DNA of 29,072 nucleotides from DASWJQ01 sp036397095 (GCA_036397095.1 DASWJQ010000006.1:1-29072), one strand, 5' to 3'. Counted from the first letter of the stretch, positions 17,330-25,809 are shown. Translations and numbers: made by a program. The notes: generated by a model not told the origin, from the sequence alone.

Positions 17330-18891
17330 CGTTTGATGTAGGTCTGGCTGGAGGCACAGGTGCAGGCTAGCACGGTCTGGTCTCCGTTGACCAGCGCGCC
17401 CTGATATGGCGCCACCCCCGCGCGTGCTACCCACCCGCTCAACGTGAACGGCAATGGGCCGTCCGCCAGAATCCACTCGCCGTTGTACTTTCTGGCCAGG
17501 TGCACATGGGTTCCGGTGGCGATGCCACCTTCGCACGATGGATGACCCAGCAGGTCACCTAGCTCGACGAAGTCCCCAATCTGCACACGACCTCGATCGG
17601 ATACATGCAGGTAGATCAGCACCCAGCCGGTTTGTTCCCGGCCGTCGCCGTCCAGGTCAAGCACAACTACGCCGTCGCTGGCTCGCAGCACCAGACCCGG
17701 CGCCGATGCCACCACCCACTCATCCGAGTCGACGCAGCCGGATTGGATGGAGGGTGGGGCGAAATCGAGGGCGGCCCAAGCCGCTTCGCGCTCCCAGGCG
17801 CCATGCGGTCCACCGGTGAACGCCCACGTGTGCTCGGGCAGGAAGGGGAGGATCAGTTCCGGTTGCACGATGCCCGGCTCAAACAGCGGATGCTGGTACT
17901 GCCAGGGATCGCCGAAGAGGGTCTGGTAGTCAGCCAGCAGGCCCTGCTCACTGACGGCCTCCGCCCAGCTGCGGCCGGTCAGGCGCTGGGCGTAGAAGGT
18001 CTGGATAGCGGCGGTTGCGGCGTTGATCTCGGGCGCCAGCCGGACCACGGTCGTGTCGCTGAAGGAAAGCTCGGTCAGCGTCCCCATTCGCCAAGCGTAA
18101 TATCCCTCTCCCATGGCGTTGGCCAGCCAGGTCAGCTGGCGGAACAGGCCGACGGCCTGGGGATTCTTATGACCCAAGGGATAACTGAAGTTGTCGCCCT
18201 CGGGGCGAGTCGGATTGCGCACCCAGCCGGATTCATACTCCAGCACGGCCATCAGCAGCCGGGGGTTGACCGAGTTGTCGCGGGCGGCCAATTCGATGAC
18301 CTCCCCGCCGCTGCGCCAGCCGCCGTAGACGAATTCCTGGTACTCACCCAAAAAGCCGCCCTGTTCGTTGGCGAAGGCTGCCGCGTCGAAATCAACCGCG
18401 TGCGGTGAAAAGACAAACTCGCTGTCAGGCAGCAGTTTCTGCGCCGGGCCGGTCGGCCCCAGCCGGCGCGGGATGACCAGAAGTTGGCCGATGCCCAACA
18501 ACTCGTTTTCCGGCGGCAACTGGCCCTCAACGACACTGATCTCCTCGGCCAGCACACCAAAGCGGATCGCCAGCGAGCGCAGCGTATCGCCGGGCTGGAC
18601 CTCGTACAGCACGGTTGAAGGCAGGTCGCTGCCATTGGGCGTCGGCGTCGGGGGCGGCGTCGGTGAAACCGGCGCCACGGGCTCGGCCGGCGTTGGCGAG
18701 ATGGCGACGGTTGGGCTCGGCGGGACCGTCGGTGTCAACGGGGTGGGGCTGACGGGGACCTCGGTAATGGCCGGCTCGGAATCTGGAACGGCCTGCGTTA
18801 CGGTGACATCGCCACGGGCACATGCCAGCCCGGCCAGCAGCAGCGCGCCCGCCGCCAGCAACCAACCAAAACGCACCGCATGTCTGGTCAT
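17326..18891 (-). CDS. LysM / M23-like lipoprotein, paralogue B
   Basis: 521 residues. The lipobox LAGLAC puts the lipidated Cys at 24. A Ser/Pro/Thr linker (~40-85) leads to LysM (~95-142, with VQPGDTLRSLAIRFG). A helical segment at ~205-300 contains NPRLLMAVLEYESGW, which looks like the start of a lysozyme/SLT-type fold with Glu220 in ESG. The M23-like domain runs ~355-480: His363 and Asp376 (GGPHGAW...ALDF), DLDGDG insertion (412-417), YLH (His429), and GTHVHLARKYNGEW (His462/His464). Conserved cysteines at GC, HPSC and the final CTC may form disulfides. ATG 18891 overlaps the stop of the preceding paralogue. It would be anchored outside the membrane and act on the wall. The SLT-like assignment is tentative. 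Confidence 0.84.
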   Translation of the reverse strand: MTRHAVRFGWLLAAGALLLAGLACARGDVTVTQAVPDSEPAITEVPVSPTPLTPTVPPSPTVAISPTPAEPVAPVSPTPPPTPTPNGSDLPSTVLYEVQPGDTLRSLAIRFGVLAEEISVVEGQLPPENELLGIGQLLVIPRRLGPTGPAQKLLPDSEFVFSPHAVDFDAAAFANEQGGFLGEYQEFVYGGWRSGGEVIELAARDNSVNPRLLMAVLEYESGWVRNPTRPEGDNFSYPLGHKNPQAVGLFRQLTWLANAMGEGYYAWRMGTLTELSFSDTTVVRLAPEINAATAAIQTFYAQRLTGRSWAEAVSEQGLLADYQTLFGDPWQYQHPLFEPGIVQPELILPFLPEHTWAFTGGPHGAWEREAAWAALDFAPPSIQSGCVDSDEWVVASAPGLVLRASDGVVVLDLDGDGREQTGWVLIYLHVSDRGRVQIGDFVELGDLLGHPSCEGGIATGTHVHLARKYNGEWILADGPLPFTLSGWVARAGVAPYQGALVNGDQTVLACTCASSQTYIKR

Positions 18892-20450
18892 CGGCTGATC
18901 TGGTTTCCCTCGTCACGGCACGAACAGGCCTCAAGCACGCCTTGGCCCGAGATCAAGGTGCCATCGTACTCGACACCGGTGCCCGCCGATTGCCAGCCGT
19001 CCATCTCGAAAGGCAAGCCGCCATCGGCCTCGATCCACACGCCGTTGTACTTACGCGCCAGGTGCAGGTGGGTTCCATTGGACACGCCTCCCTCGCACGA
19101 TGGGTGCCCGATCCGATCGCCGGCTGCCAACCGAACCCCTTGTTCGACACGCTCGCGGCCGTCCACGTGCAAATACACAATGGACCAACCCAACCCTTCA
19201 AAACCATCGCCTTCCAGGTCCTGAATGACGACACCCAGATCGGTGCGCACCACCTCGCCATCGGCCACGGCTGTAATCCAGGCATCCGACCATACACAGC
19301 CCAGCGCAAAACCGGGCGGGGCGAAGTCGAGGGCGGCCCAGGCAGAACCGCCCCCCCAAGCGCCATGCGGTCCGCTGGTGAAAGACCAGACGGCCCCCCG
19401 CTCGAACGGCAGCTGAAGCGGGGGCTGGACCAAGGCGTCCGGCACCAGCGGCTCGACCGCCCAGTCGAATGGATCGCCAAACAAGTGCTGATAGACGGCC
19501 AGGAAACCCTGCGGGCCAACTACCTGCTGCCAGGCGTCATACGGATGCAATTGGGCGTACAAGTACTGCACCCCGGCGGTGGCCGCGTTGATGCCCGTCC
19601 CAGGTGGAGCCACCCTGCCATCCGGGAACAAGTATGGGCCGGCCCAGCCTGCGCGCCACAGGTAGAAACCGGCGTTGAGTTGATCGGCGGCCCACGAGAC
19701 CTGGCTGAACATCCCCTCCCGAGTCATATCGAGCAGGCCGACAGGAAACTGGCGCTGGGCCGGGGAGACCTGCGGCTGTGTCACCCAGCCGGCGCTGTAT
19801 TCGAGCACGGCCAACAGCAGCTTGGGATGAACGGAATAGCGTCGCGCCACCAACTCGACAATTTCGTCCCCGCTCAGCAATTCCCCCTCCACCTCTTCGC
19901 GGTAGCCATCCAGCGCCCCACCATAGCCACTGACGGTTTGGTGGGTGTTGAAATAGGAGGCGGATGGACCATAGACCAATTCGGAGTCGGGCAGCAGCTT
20001 CAAACTGGGTCCGGCGGGCAGTGGCTCTGAGGCCGGCACGAACAATTGCTGCCCAACCGTCAGGAAGTTGGGGTCGAACAGGCCATTGGCCTGCATCAAC
20101 TGCTGCACGCCGACGCCGTAACGATAGGCGATGCCATTGAGTGTGTCGCCGGGGCCAACGTAATGAACATCGGAGGTGGTGCGAAAGGCAGGCGCCGACC
20201 GTGCTGCATCCGGCGTGGGCGTTGGCCGAGTGGTGCCAGCCCCCACGGGACCTGGGAATAGTGACGGCTGGGGAGGCTCTGTCGGGGTTGGTGTCGGCGT
20301 GATAGCCGGCTGCTCGATCACCCCGGTCCACGGCTCAATCACCTGCGCCGCCGACGGCTGAGCCAGACTACCGCTGCAGGCCGACAATCCAACCATCAAG
20401 ACGACCAGGGGTAGAACAAGCCGCCGTGCGGGCACGGCCGGCATCAGCAT
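18888..20450 (-). CDS. LysM / M23-like lipoprotein, paralogue C (first of three in the transcript)
   Basis: 520 residues from ATG 20450, chosen because it is 11 bases after the previous stop, has a GAGG site, and gives a proper signal sequence ending at lipobox GLSAC; the open frame extends further upstream. A Pro/Thr linker, LysM (VGPGDTLNGIAYRYGVGVQQ), helical region with SVHPKLLLAVLEYSAGW, and M23-like domain follow. That domain has SGPHGAW...ALDF, a DLEGDG insertion, YLHV, and GTHLHLARKYNGVW. It ends with C-S-C. It shares the motif LLPDSE before the helical region with both siblings. Position C in the ESG motif is Ser. It is translationally coupled to paralogue B. Family name in databases would be a LysM-containing M23 peptidase. 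Confidence 0.83.
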   Translation of the reverse strand: MLMPAVPARRLVLPLVVLMVGLSACSGSLAQPSAAQVIEPWTGVIEQPAITPTPTPTEPPQPSLFPGPVGAGTTRPTPTPDAARSAPAFRTTSDVHYVGPGDTLNGIAYRYGVGVQQLMQANGLFDPNFLTVGQQLFVPASEPLPAGPSLKLLPDSELVYGPSASYFNTHQTVSGYGGALDGYREEVEGELLSGDEIVELVARRYSVHPKLLLAVLEYSAGWVTQPQVSPAQRQFPVGLLDMTREGMFSQVSWAADQLNAGFYLWRAGWAGPYLFPDGRVAPPGTGINAATAGVQYLYAQLHPYDAWQQVVGPQGFLAVYQHLFGDPFDWAVEPLVPDALVQPPLQLPFERGAVWSFTSGPHGAWGGGSAWAALDFAPPGFALGCVWSDAWITAVADGEVVRTDLGVVIQDLEGDGFEGLGWSIVYLHVDGRERVEQGVRLAAGDRIGHPSCEGGVSNGTHLHLARKYNGVWIEADGGLPFEMDGWQSAGTGVEYDGTLISGQGVLEACSCRDEGNQISR

Positions 20451-20461
20451 GGGGCTGGCCT

Positions 20462-20785
20462 CTACGCTGCCCCGGCGCGCCGAGTGGGCCGCAACAAGAC
20501 ACCCACTCCCAGAGCGATGAGCACGATAGGAAAGAAGAGTCCCGATCGGACCAGCGACAGCTCCTGGGCCAGCCAATAGGCTCCGGCAGCCACCGTCACC
20601 AGACCCGCCGTGAACCCGCCCGGCCGTCTCTCAGACAGTGCGCCAAACAGCAGCCACAGTCCAACGACCATGACGCCAATCGGCCACAGGGAATAGACTT
20701 CACCGGGCAGGATCCCCAGTTGAACCAACAAGGCGGTCACGCCCGCCGCCACGAATAGCACGCCCCACATAGGATTCAACCGCAT
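20462..20785 (-). CDS. Small four-helix membrane protein, LiaF/DUF5668-like
   Basis: About 107 residues from ATG 20785; GTG 20791 is an equally possible start, both near a CCGGAG site. The frame opens farther upstream with unlikely sequence. There are four membrane segments in two pairs. Each pair ends in the pattern seen in LiaI/LiaF-type transmembrane regions: Y-S-L-W-P-I-G-V-M-V-V-G-L-W-L-L, and later F-F-P-I-V-L-I-A-L-G-V-G-V-L-L. This domain is found in envelope-stress regulators and in many small proteins of no known role. It lies 110 bases after the acetyltransferase and 11 bases before paralogue C, so it probably shares a transcript with the wall lipoproteins. Confidence 0.7.
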   Translation of the reverse strand: MRLNPMWGVLFVAAGVTALLVQLGILPGEVYSLWPIGVMVVGLWLLFGALSERRPGGFTAGLVTVAAGAYWLAQELSLVRSGLFFPIVLIALGVGVLLRPTRRAGAA

Positions 20786-20895
20786 TTCCACGAGACTCCG
20801 GTCACGTTCGCCGAGGTAAGGTTCCAAGAAACATGCCACCGATTGGCACGCGGCGAACTCTACCACAGACCCGGTTTGCCGAATACGCACTCACC

Positions 20896-21399
20896 TTAGA
20901 GTTCTCGCTCCAGCACGTAGGCCGGTTCCGAGACATGGCGCAGCTTGCCCTCATGGTCAATGTACGACCATTCGCCGGGATCCTCAGCAAAGCACTTGTA
21001 TCCGAGTTTCTCATACAGCCGGCGGGCACCCATGTTGGTTTTGGCGACGGCGATCACGACGCGGCGGAAGCCGCGCCGCCGAAGCTCATCCTGCGCGCTT
21101 TCAATCAGCCGGGTGCCGATCCCTTGGTTGCGGTAGTTGGGCCGGACGCGGAAGGCATACAGGTAGCCAGACGAGGCGCCGTCGGCCAGATCGGCCCGGC
21201 CGCTGGCCAACTGGGCGAAGATCTGGCCGACAATGCGGCCATCGACTTCGGCCACCAACAAGATGCGGTGGCCCAGCTTGGCCTGGCTCATGGCGCGGCG
21301 GTACAGGCGGCGGAAGTGCTGATAGCGACCCTCCCACTCCAGTGCCGACAGGTCACCTTCACGCGCTTGGCGAATCAATACCTCGACACGCTCAACCAT
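20896..21399 (-). CDS. GNAT family N-acetyltransferase
   Basis: 167 residues from ATG 21399, which overlaps the end of the nucleotidyltransferase gene by eight bases; GGAAGAA precedes it. The GNAT fold is shown by the strand I-L-L-V-A-E-V-D-G-R-I-V-G, then F-R-V-R-P-N-Y-R-N-Q-G-I-G with the R/Q-x-x-G-x-G acetyl-CoA pyrophosphate loop, and A-K-T-N-M-G-A-R-R-L-Y-E-K-L-G-Y near the C-terminus. These define the acetyl-CoA-binding core. The acceptor could be a protein N-terminus (RimI-like) or a small molecule; the sequence does not decide. The overlap suggests it is translated with the upstream tRNA enzyme. Confidence 0.86.
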   Translation of the reverse strand: MVERVEVLIRQAREGDLSALEWEGRYQHFRRLYRRAMSQAKLGHRILLVAEVDGRIVGQIFAQLASGRADLADGASSGYLYAFRVRPNYRNQGIGTRLIESAQDELRRRGFRRVVIAVAKTNMGARRLYEKLGYKCFAEDPGEWSYIDHEGKLRHVSEPAYVLEREL

Positions 21400-24019
21400 G
21401 CGATTCTTCCGCTGCAACCAGCGCCGCCATCATCTGCTCTTCCTCGGCCGGGTTGCTGAGTTCGCCATTGAGCCAGGCGTCCCGCAATCGGTCGAGGATC
21501 CGGCCGTAGGCCGGGCCCGGCGGCAATCCCAGCTGGCGCAGATCGTCGCCATCCACGTTGGGCCGGACATGGCGCCACTGCCCCAGGAAGCGGTCAATGT
21601 AGGACTGGGCCGTTGTGTCGTCGTTGAGCGCCAGCCAAGCGGCCGCCAACGCCATCTCACGCCGGCCTTCCAGGACCCGAACCACCTCGGACGGCTGCGC
21701 TTGCTTGTTGAGCGCTGCCAGCTGTCGACCCACCTGCCGCATCTCGTGAATGGCCTGTCGCTCGGTCCCCGGCAGGTTGAGCACCGCGAGTACTTCGGGT
21801 GCCAAGCTATCCTCCAGCCGGTAGACCCAGAGAGCATACAGAAGGAACGGCACCGGTGGTTTGTCCCCGATTTCCCATACGGGCGGCGCCGTGAATGCCA
21901 GCGCACGCCGCCACTGGTCTCGGAGCCAGTCGTCCCATGTCAGGCCGGGATGGACGGCGACAAGCAACGCCAGCCCGGACAGCCGGTCCATGATGGCGAG
22001 GATCTCGGCTTCCCGGAAGATTTGGTTGAACTCGCTGCGAATGCGGTCGCCGCTCACCCGATCGAGCAGGCTGCGGGCTTTCAGCAGCAGTTCCAGCGTC
22101 CGCTCCTCAATCGTGAACTCGAGACGCTGCTCGAGGCGCACTGCCCGCAGCATGCGGGTAGGGTCGTCTACGAAGCTAAGCGAGTGCAGCACCCGGATCC
22201 GGCCCGCCGCCAGGTCCTGACCGCCGCCCCAGTGATCCAGCAACCGGCCATAGTACTGCCCGTCAAGCCGCAGGGCCAACGTGTTGATTGTGAAGTCGCG
22301 CCGGTGCAAATCGAGTTTGATACTGCCTCGCTCGATCGTCGGCAGCGCTGTTGGATGCAGGTAGAACTCGCTGCGGGCGCTGACGAAATCCAGGCTGGCG
22401 GGCAGATCTTCCTGACTGGCTCCGCCATGATGCACGCCGGCCAGCGCCGGTGAGTCTGCATCCAACTGCCACTTGGCGGTGCCAAAACGGCGATGACTGC
22501 TCACATTTCCACCGAACTTCTCGGCAACGGATTGCGCCAACTGAATGGCATCGCCTTCGGTCACCAGATCGAAGTCCACACTGGGCGTACCAAGCAGCAA
22601 GTCGCGCACAAAGCCGCCGACCACATACAGGGCCACCTGTTGTGCTTCGGCCTGGGCCGCGATCTCTCGCAACAGCGCCAGCCTTGCGGCCGGCAGGGCT
22701 GCCGCCAGCTTGTCGGCCAGGTTGGCCGGGGCCGCCGTCCGACGGCCGTTGCCAAGTGTGCGCAGCAAGTCGGTGCGAGTCACGATACCGATGATTTGGC
22801 CGCCCTGCGGGTCGGCCACGGGCACCTGCCCCCAATCGTGGCGGATCATCAGTTCTTGCAGATGCTCGACCGAGTCGCTTGGATGAACGACAAGCTCGCC
22901 GGCGTCCATGATGCTGGATACCGGCCGATCGCCCATGCGGTGGGCCATCGCCCTGTCGACTGCACGCCGGGTCAACAGGCCGACGACCTTCTTTTCGTCG
23001 ACCACAGGATAGCCTTCGTGTCCGGACCGCTGCATGCGTTCGGCGGCCCGCCCGATCGAGGTGTCGGGCGACAGAAGCTGAGGATCACGGGACATCAATT
23101 CACCGACGGTCATCGGTGGCTCGACCACCTCCGGCAAGAGCGCCAAGAGTTCATCCCGGACCGCCTCGGCCGACTTATCATGGATCAGGGCCGCGGCCGC
23201 CCGGCTGTGCCCGCCCCCGCCAAACCGCTCGGCGATGCGGCCGACGTTGATCGAGTCGCTGGTTGAGCGCGCCACCAGTTGGACATCGGCGTCCAACCCG
23301 ACCAGGACGAACAGACCGGCCGGATCATAGACATCGCGCAGCTTGTGGGCCAGTGTCGAGACTTCGTCGACCATGCCATCTGCCTTGGCCAGCGCAATGA
23401 CAACGGTCAATCCCTGGATACTGTGGCTCTCGGCGGCTTCAAGCAGCCGCTCATAGACCGCTCGCTGCTCGGCCGACAGTGGATGGTTGAGGAAATCAAC
23501 CGCCAGGGACAGGTTGGCGCCCGCCTCGAGCAGCCAGGCCGCTGCCAGCAGGTCCCGGGTCGTGGTCCCGCCATACGTCAGCGAGCCCGTATCCTCGTAG
23601 AGACCCAACAGAAGCAAGGTGGCCTGGACTTGGTCGAGGGCCGCGCCGGCCCGCTGGAGGTCTTCGACCAACAACGTCGTGGTGGCCCCCACCTGCTCCA
23701 GGTGGGTCGTCCAATCCGTCGACAGTTGTTCGCCCGCTGGGTGGTGGTCGACGACATGGACCTGCGGCTTCTTGTGAGCACCGCGGACGGACGGCAGCGA
23801 TTGGGTATCGACCAGCGTGATGCGTTCGATCTTGCGTTTGCCCAGTTCTTCGAATGCGACGAACGGCAGGCGCTCGCCATAAAGCGTCAGATAGGCGCGC
23901 ACATTGCGGTTGAGCCGGCGCGGCAGAACCGGTGTGGCGCTCTCGTCCAGCAGATGGACGGCCAGGCAGGCAGCAACAGCATCGAAATCGGCCTGCTCAT
24001 GGGTTAGCACCAGGTGCAT
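21392..24019 (-). CDS. cca: DHH - CBS - CBS - class II CCA/A-adding tRNA nucleotidyltransferase fusion
   Basis: 875 residues, about twice a plain CCA enzyme. The N-terminal DHH phosphoesterase (1-~165) has DFDA, VDTQ, VVDHHP (91-93) and YEDTGS. DHHA1 (~200-295) ends in FGGGGH (266-271). Two CBS domains follow (~302-360 and ~368-425). The nucleotidyltransferase head (~455-635) has GGFVRDLLLG, catalytic D482/D484 in VDFDL, RRDFTINTLAL, and DDPTRMLRAVRLE; then neck, body and tail. Related fusions are known in Aquifex and Deinococcus, where they are A-adding enzymes working with a separate CC-adding enzyme. Whether this one adds CCA or only A cannot be told. The CBS pair could sense adenine nucleotides. 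ATG 24019 is 40 bases after a TATAAT box. Confidence 0.9.
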   Translation of the reverse strand: MHLVLTHEQADFDAVAACLAVHLLDESATPVLPRRLNRNVRAYLTLYGERLPFVAFEELGKRKIERITLVDTQSLPSVRGAHKKPQVHVVDHHPAGEQLSTDWTTHLEQVGATTTLLVEDLQRAGAALDQVQATLLLLGLYEDTGSLTYGGTTTRDLLAAAWLLEAGANLSLAVDFLNHPLSAEQRAVYERLLEAAESHSIQGLTVVIALAKADGMVDEVSTLAHKLRDVYDPAGLFVLVGLDADVQLVARSTSDSINVGRIAERFGGGGHSRAAAALIHDKSAEAVRDELLALLPEVVEPPMTVGELMSRDPQLLSPDTSIGRAAERMQRSGHEGYPVVDEKKVVGLLTRRAVDRAMAHRMGDRPVSSIMDAGELVVHPSDSVEHLQELMIRHDWGQVPVADPQGGQIIGIVTRTDLLRTLGNGRRTAAPANLADKLAAALPAARLALLREIAAQAEAQQVALYVVGGFVRDLLLGTPSVDFDLVTEGDAIQLAQSVAEKFGGNVSSHRRFGTAKWQLDADSPALAGVHHGGASQEDLPASLDFVSARSEFYLHPTALPTIERGSIKLDLHRRDFTINTLALRLDGQYYGRLLDHWGGGQDLAAGRIRVLHSLSFVDDPTRMLRAVRLEQRLEFTIEERTLELLLKARSLLDRVSGDRIRSEFNQIFREAEILAIMDRLSGLALLVAVHPGLTWDDWLRDQWRRALAFTAPPVWEIGDKPPVPFLLYALWVYRLEDSLAPEVLAVLNLPGTERQAIHEMRQVGRQLAALNKQAQPSEVVRVLEGRREMALAAAWLALNDDTTAQSYIDRFLGQWRHVRPNVDGDDLRQLGLPPGPAYGRILDRLRDAWLNGELSNPAEEEQMMAALVAAEESHG

Positions 24020-24058
24020 GGTCTACCGCCCGCCGGCTGCTGGGGAACAACCGCGGCG

Positions 24059-24064
24059 ATTATA
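24059..24064 (-). promoter_or_regulatory. -10 box ahead of the tRNA nucleotidyltransferase operon
   Basis: A perfect TATAAT on the minus strand lies 40 bases before ATG 24019. The -35 position falls in or beside the TTCGTGGTT arm of repeat copy D and has no good TTGACA match, so the promoter is likely but incomplete. Confidence 0.5.
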
Positions 24065-24077
24065 CATCTGGGTCATG

Positions 24078-24245
24078 AACCACGAAGGCACGAAGCGCAC
24101 CAAGGGTCGATGAGGGAACACAAAGGGGGGCACTCAGCAATCAGCTTTCCGCTCTCAGCTGACTAGTGACACGGAACGGCTCACGACTCGTCCCATGGCT
24201 TTGTGATCCGATTAGTTTCTTCGTGCCCTTAGGGAGTTCGTGGTT
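24078..24245. repeat. Composite inverted repeat, copy D (168 bp)
   Basis: The left outer arm AACCACGAAGGCACGAAG begins at 24078. The right arm, 24219-24245, starts CTTCGTGCCC and ends GTTCGTGGTT. The inner part has TCAGCT (24141-24146) / AGCTGA (24157-24162) and neighbouring TCAGCAATCAGC. It lies between the nucleotidyltransferase start and the 3' end of the solute-binding protein gene, whose stop codon is two bases beyond the right arm. Confidence 0.8.
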
Positions 24246-24246
24246 A

Positions 24247-25650
24247 TCAGCCGGGCGGTGGCGTTGGGGGGGCCGTCGGCGTTGTGGTTGGGGTCAGCGT
24301 TGGGGCCGGCGTGCGGGTGGGGGTCGCCGTCGGGATCCGGGCCTTGCGGATCTCCTCCAACGCAAGTTCGAGCGCCAATTCGGGGTCGCCGCCCTGACTA
24401 ACCACCAGCCTGATGGCCGTGCTGAGGTGCGGAACGATGTCCTCCAGCGGGCGCGGATCGGGCAGTCGCTGGCCCATGTCGAAGGCGCGAGCCGCTTGCA
24501 GCAAGAGCGCATCGGCCGGCTCGACCGCCGGGATCACCGGCAGATGGCGCACGGCCGGGTTCTCACTTAATCTGCGCTGCACCTCCGGCGACAAGAGGTA
24601 GACGGCAAACGACCAGGCGGCCTCAAAGTCCCCATCCGACGCTGCCGCCGGGAAGTACAAGTTCTCGGTCCAGACGTAGCCACTAAGCGCCTCGCCGGTG
24701 GCTTCGTACAGCGGCCAGCGATCGATGGCAATGGCGCCCTCGCCCAACGCCGTCACCAGCTCGTTCATTGCCTCGGTGCTGTCAATCAACCAGACACTGT
24801 CACCGGCGGCAAAGGCCTGGCGGTCCTCATCGGTGTTGAGCGTCGGCCGGCCGGCGCTGCCCAGGCGATCGAGCAGTCGCAACCAGCACAGACCGGCCGG
24901 GCGCTCAATCGGATCGACCCGCTCGTCTGTGACCAACTGGCCCTTGCAGGTGTGGAGAAAAGGCGCCGCCCGATCGAAACCGAGGTCAAGAACCGCACCG
25001 GCCAGGCCGGTCAGGCGCGCCTCGGCCGCTTCGTTGAGCAGCGCTTCAACCGTGTCGGCCGGCTGAGCGGCGATGAGCGTGTTGCGGTAGAGCACCGTGC
25101 CACGCAGTTCAAAGGGCAACCCGGCCACCAAATCGCCGAGCGCCACCTGCTGCCAGGCCAGCCGGTGAACGGCATCGGCCAGTTCAGGCAGGACCAGGGG
25201 GCCGACATCGCGCAACAGGCCCGCCTCGTGCATGACCAGCCCCCAGCTCGACGGGCCAACCAGCAGGCTGGGACCCTCGCCATTAGCCGCCGCCGTCTCG
25301 AAGGCGGGACGTAGGCGGTCGGAAGGCAGGTAGATCAACTCGAACTTGGTGCCGGGATGGATTTGCCGGTAGCTGTTGATGACGGACTCGAGTGCTTCCA
25401 ACTCGGCCGGGTTCCAGTCCAGCCACAAGCGGACCGTGCCGCCGATCGCCGGCGTCGGTGAGCCAGCCGGGCCCGCCTGGGTCGTCGTCGCCGTGGCCGC
25501 CGCGGTCGCCGTGGAGGTGGGATCCGGCGTGCTCGTTTGGGCTGGCTGGCCGCAGGCCGTCAACAGGAGGAGGAGGAAGCCCGCCAACAGCGGCATGGAC
25601 CATAGTCGCCGGACGATGGACGGCTCGAAGGTGTGCCGCTGCCTGTTCAC
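24247..25650 (-). CDS. Extracellular solute-binding lipoprotein (ABC family 1-like)
   Basis: 467 residues from GTG 25650. A signal sequence with R-R before the core ends at lipobox LLTAC (Cys33). A Thr/Ala/Pro linker runs to ~70. The periplasmic-binding fold follows, starting V-R-L-W-L-D-W-N-P-A-E-L-E-A-L-E, then F-E-L-I-Y-L-P, a G-P-S-S-W-G-L segment and A-A-W-S-F-A-V-Y-L-L-S-P-E-V-Q near the C-terminal lobe. These are features of sugar-type family 1 binding proteins. The last ~30 residues are a Thr/Pro repeat (PTATPTRTPAPT). No ABC permease or ATPase is adjacent, so it is an orphan here. The start is uncertain; the region of residues 12-19 overlaps a dispersed GACCATAG-type repeat. The ligand is unknown. 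Confidence 0.8.
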   Translation of the reverse strand: MNRQRHTFEPSIVRRLWSMPLLAGFLLLLLTACGQPAQTSTPDPTSTATAAATATTTQAGPAGSPTPAIGGTVRLWLDWNPAELEALESVINSYRQIHPGTKFELIYLPSDRLRPAFETAAANGEGPSLLVGPSSWGLVMHEAGLLRDVGPLVLPELADAVHRLAWQQVALGDLVAGLPFELRGTVLYRNTLIAAQPADTVEALLNEAAEARLTGLAGAVLDLGFDRAAPFLHTCKGQLVTDERVDPIERPAGLCWLRLLDRLGSAGRPTLNTDEDRQAFAAGDSVWLIDSTEAMNELVTALGEGAIAIDRWPLYEATGEALSGYVWTENLYFPAAASDGDFEAAWSFAVYLLSPEVQRRLSENPAVRHLPVIPAVEPADALLLQAARAFDMGQRLPDPRPLEDIVPHLSTAIRLVVSQGGDPELALELALEEIRKARIPTATPTRTPAPTLTPTTTPTAPPTPPPG

Positions 25651-25723
25651 GATTGGATTACCGAAGTGGGTCCGTGGTTTGTGGTCTATGGTCTATCGTC
25701 CGTCGTGTGCCGTCCGTCGGCGA
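25598..25723. repeat. GACCATAG-type dispersed inverted repeat
   Basis: GACCATAG (25598-25605) pairs with CTATGGTC (25686-25693). On one side the repeat continues as CGCCGGACGATGGACGG, and on the other TCTATCGTCCGTCG, which are related in inverted order. The left arm is inside the signal-sequence region of the solute-binding protein gene. The 25650-25816 gap holds the rest of this repeat and the lipM -10 box. Confidence 0.5.
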
Positions 25724-25803
25724 TTCTTACTGTCAGGTTCCCCAGCTTGTCGAACGCCGGGCGCGCCGGCCAGTCTACCATGCGCCCCTGTCCAGCTGGC
25801 TCG

Positions 25804-25809
25804 TATAAT
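25804..25809 (+). promoter_or_regulatory. -10 box positioned for a leaderless lipM transcript
   Basis: A perfect TATAAT ends seven bases before ATG 25817, so transcription would start at or one base before the initiation codon. No convincing -35 box was found 16-18 bases upstream. Confidence 0.55.

Noticed and set aside
22493..23266. Plus-strand open frame within the tRNA nucleotidyltransferase gene
   Set aside because: It is antisense to the CBS and polymerase domains; no support of its own.
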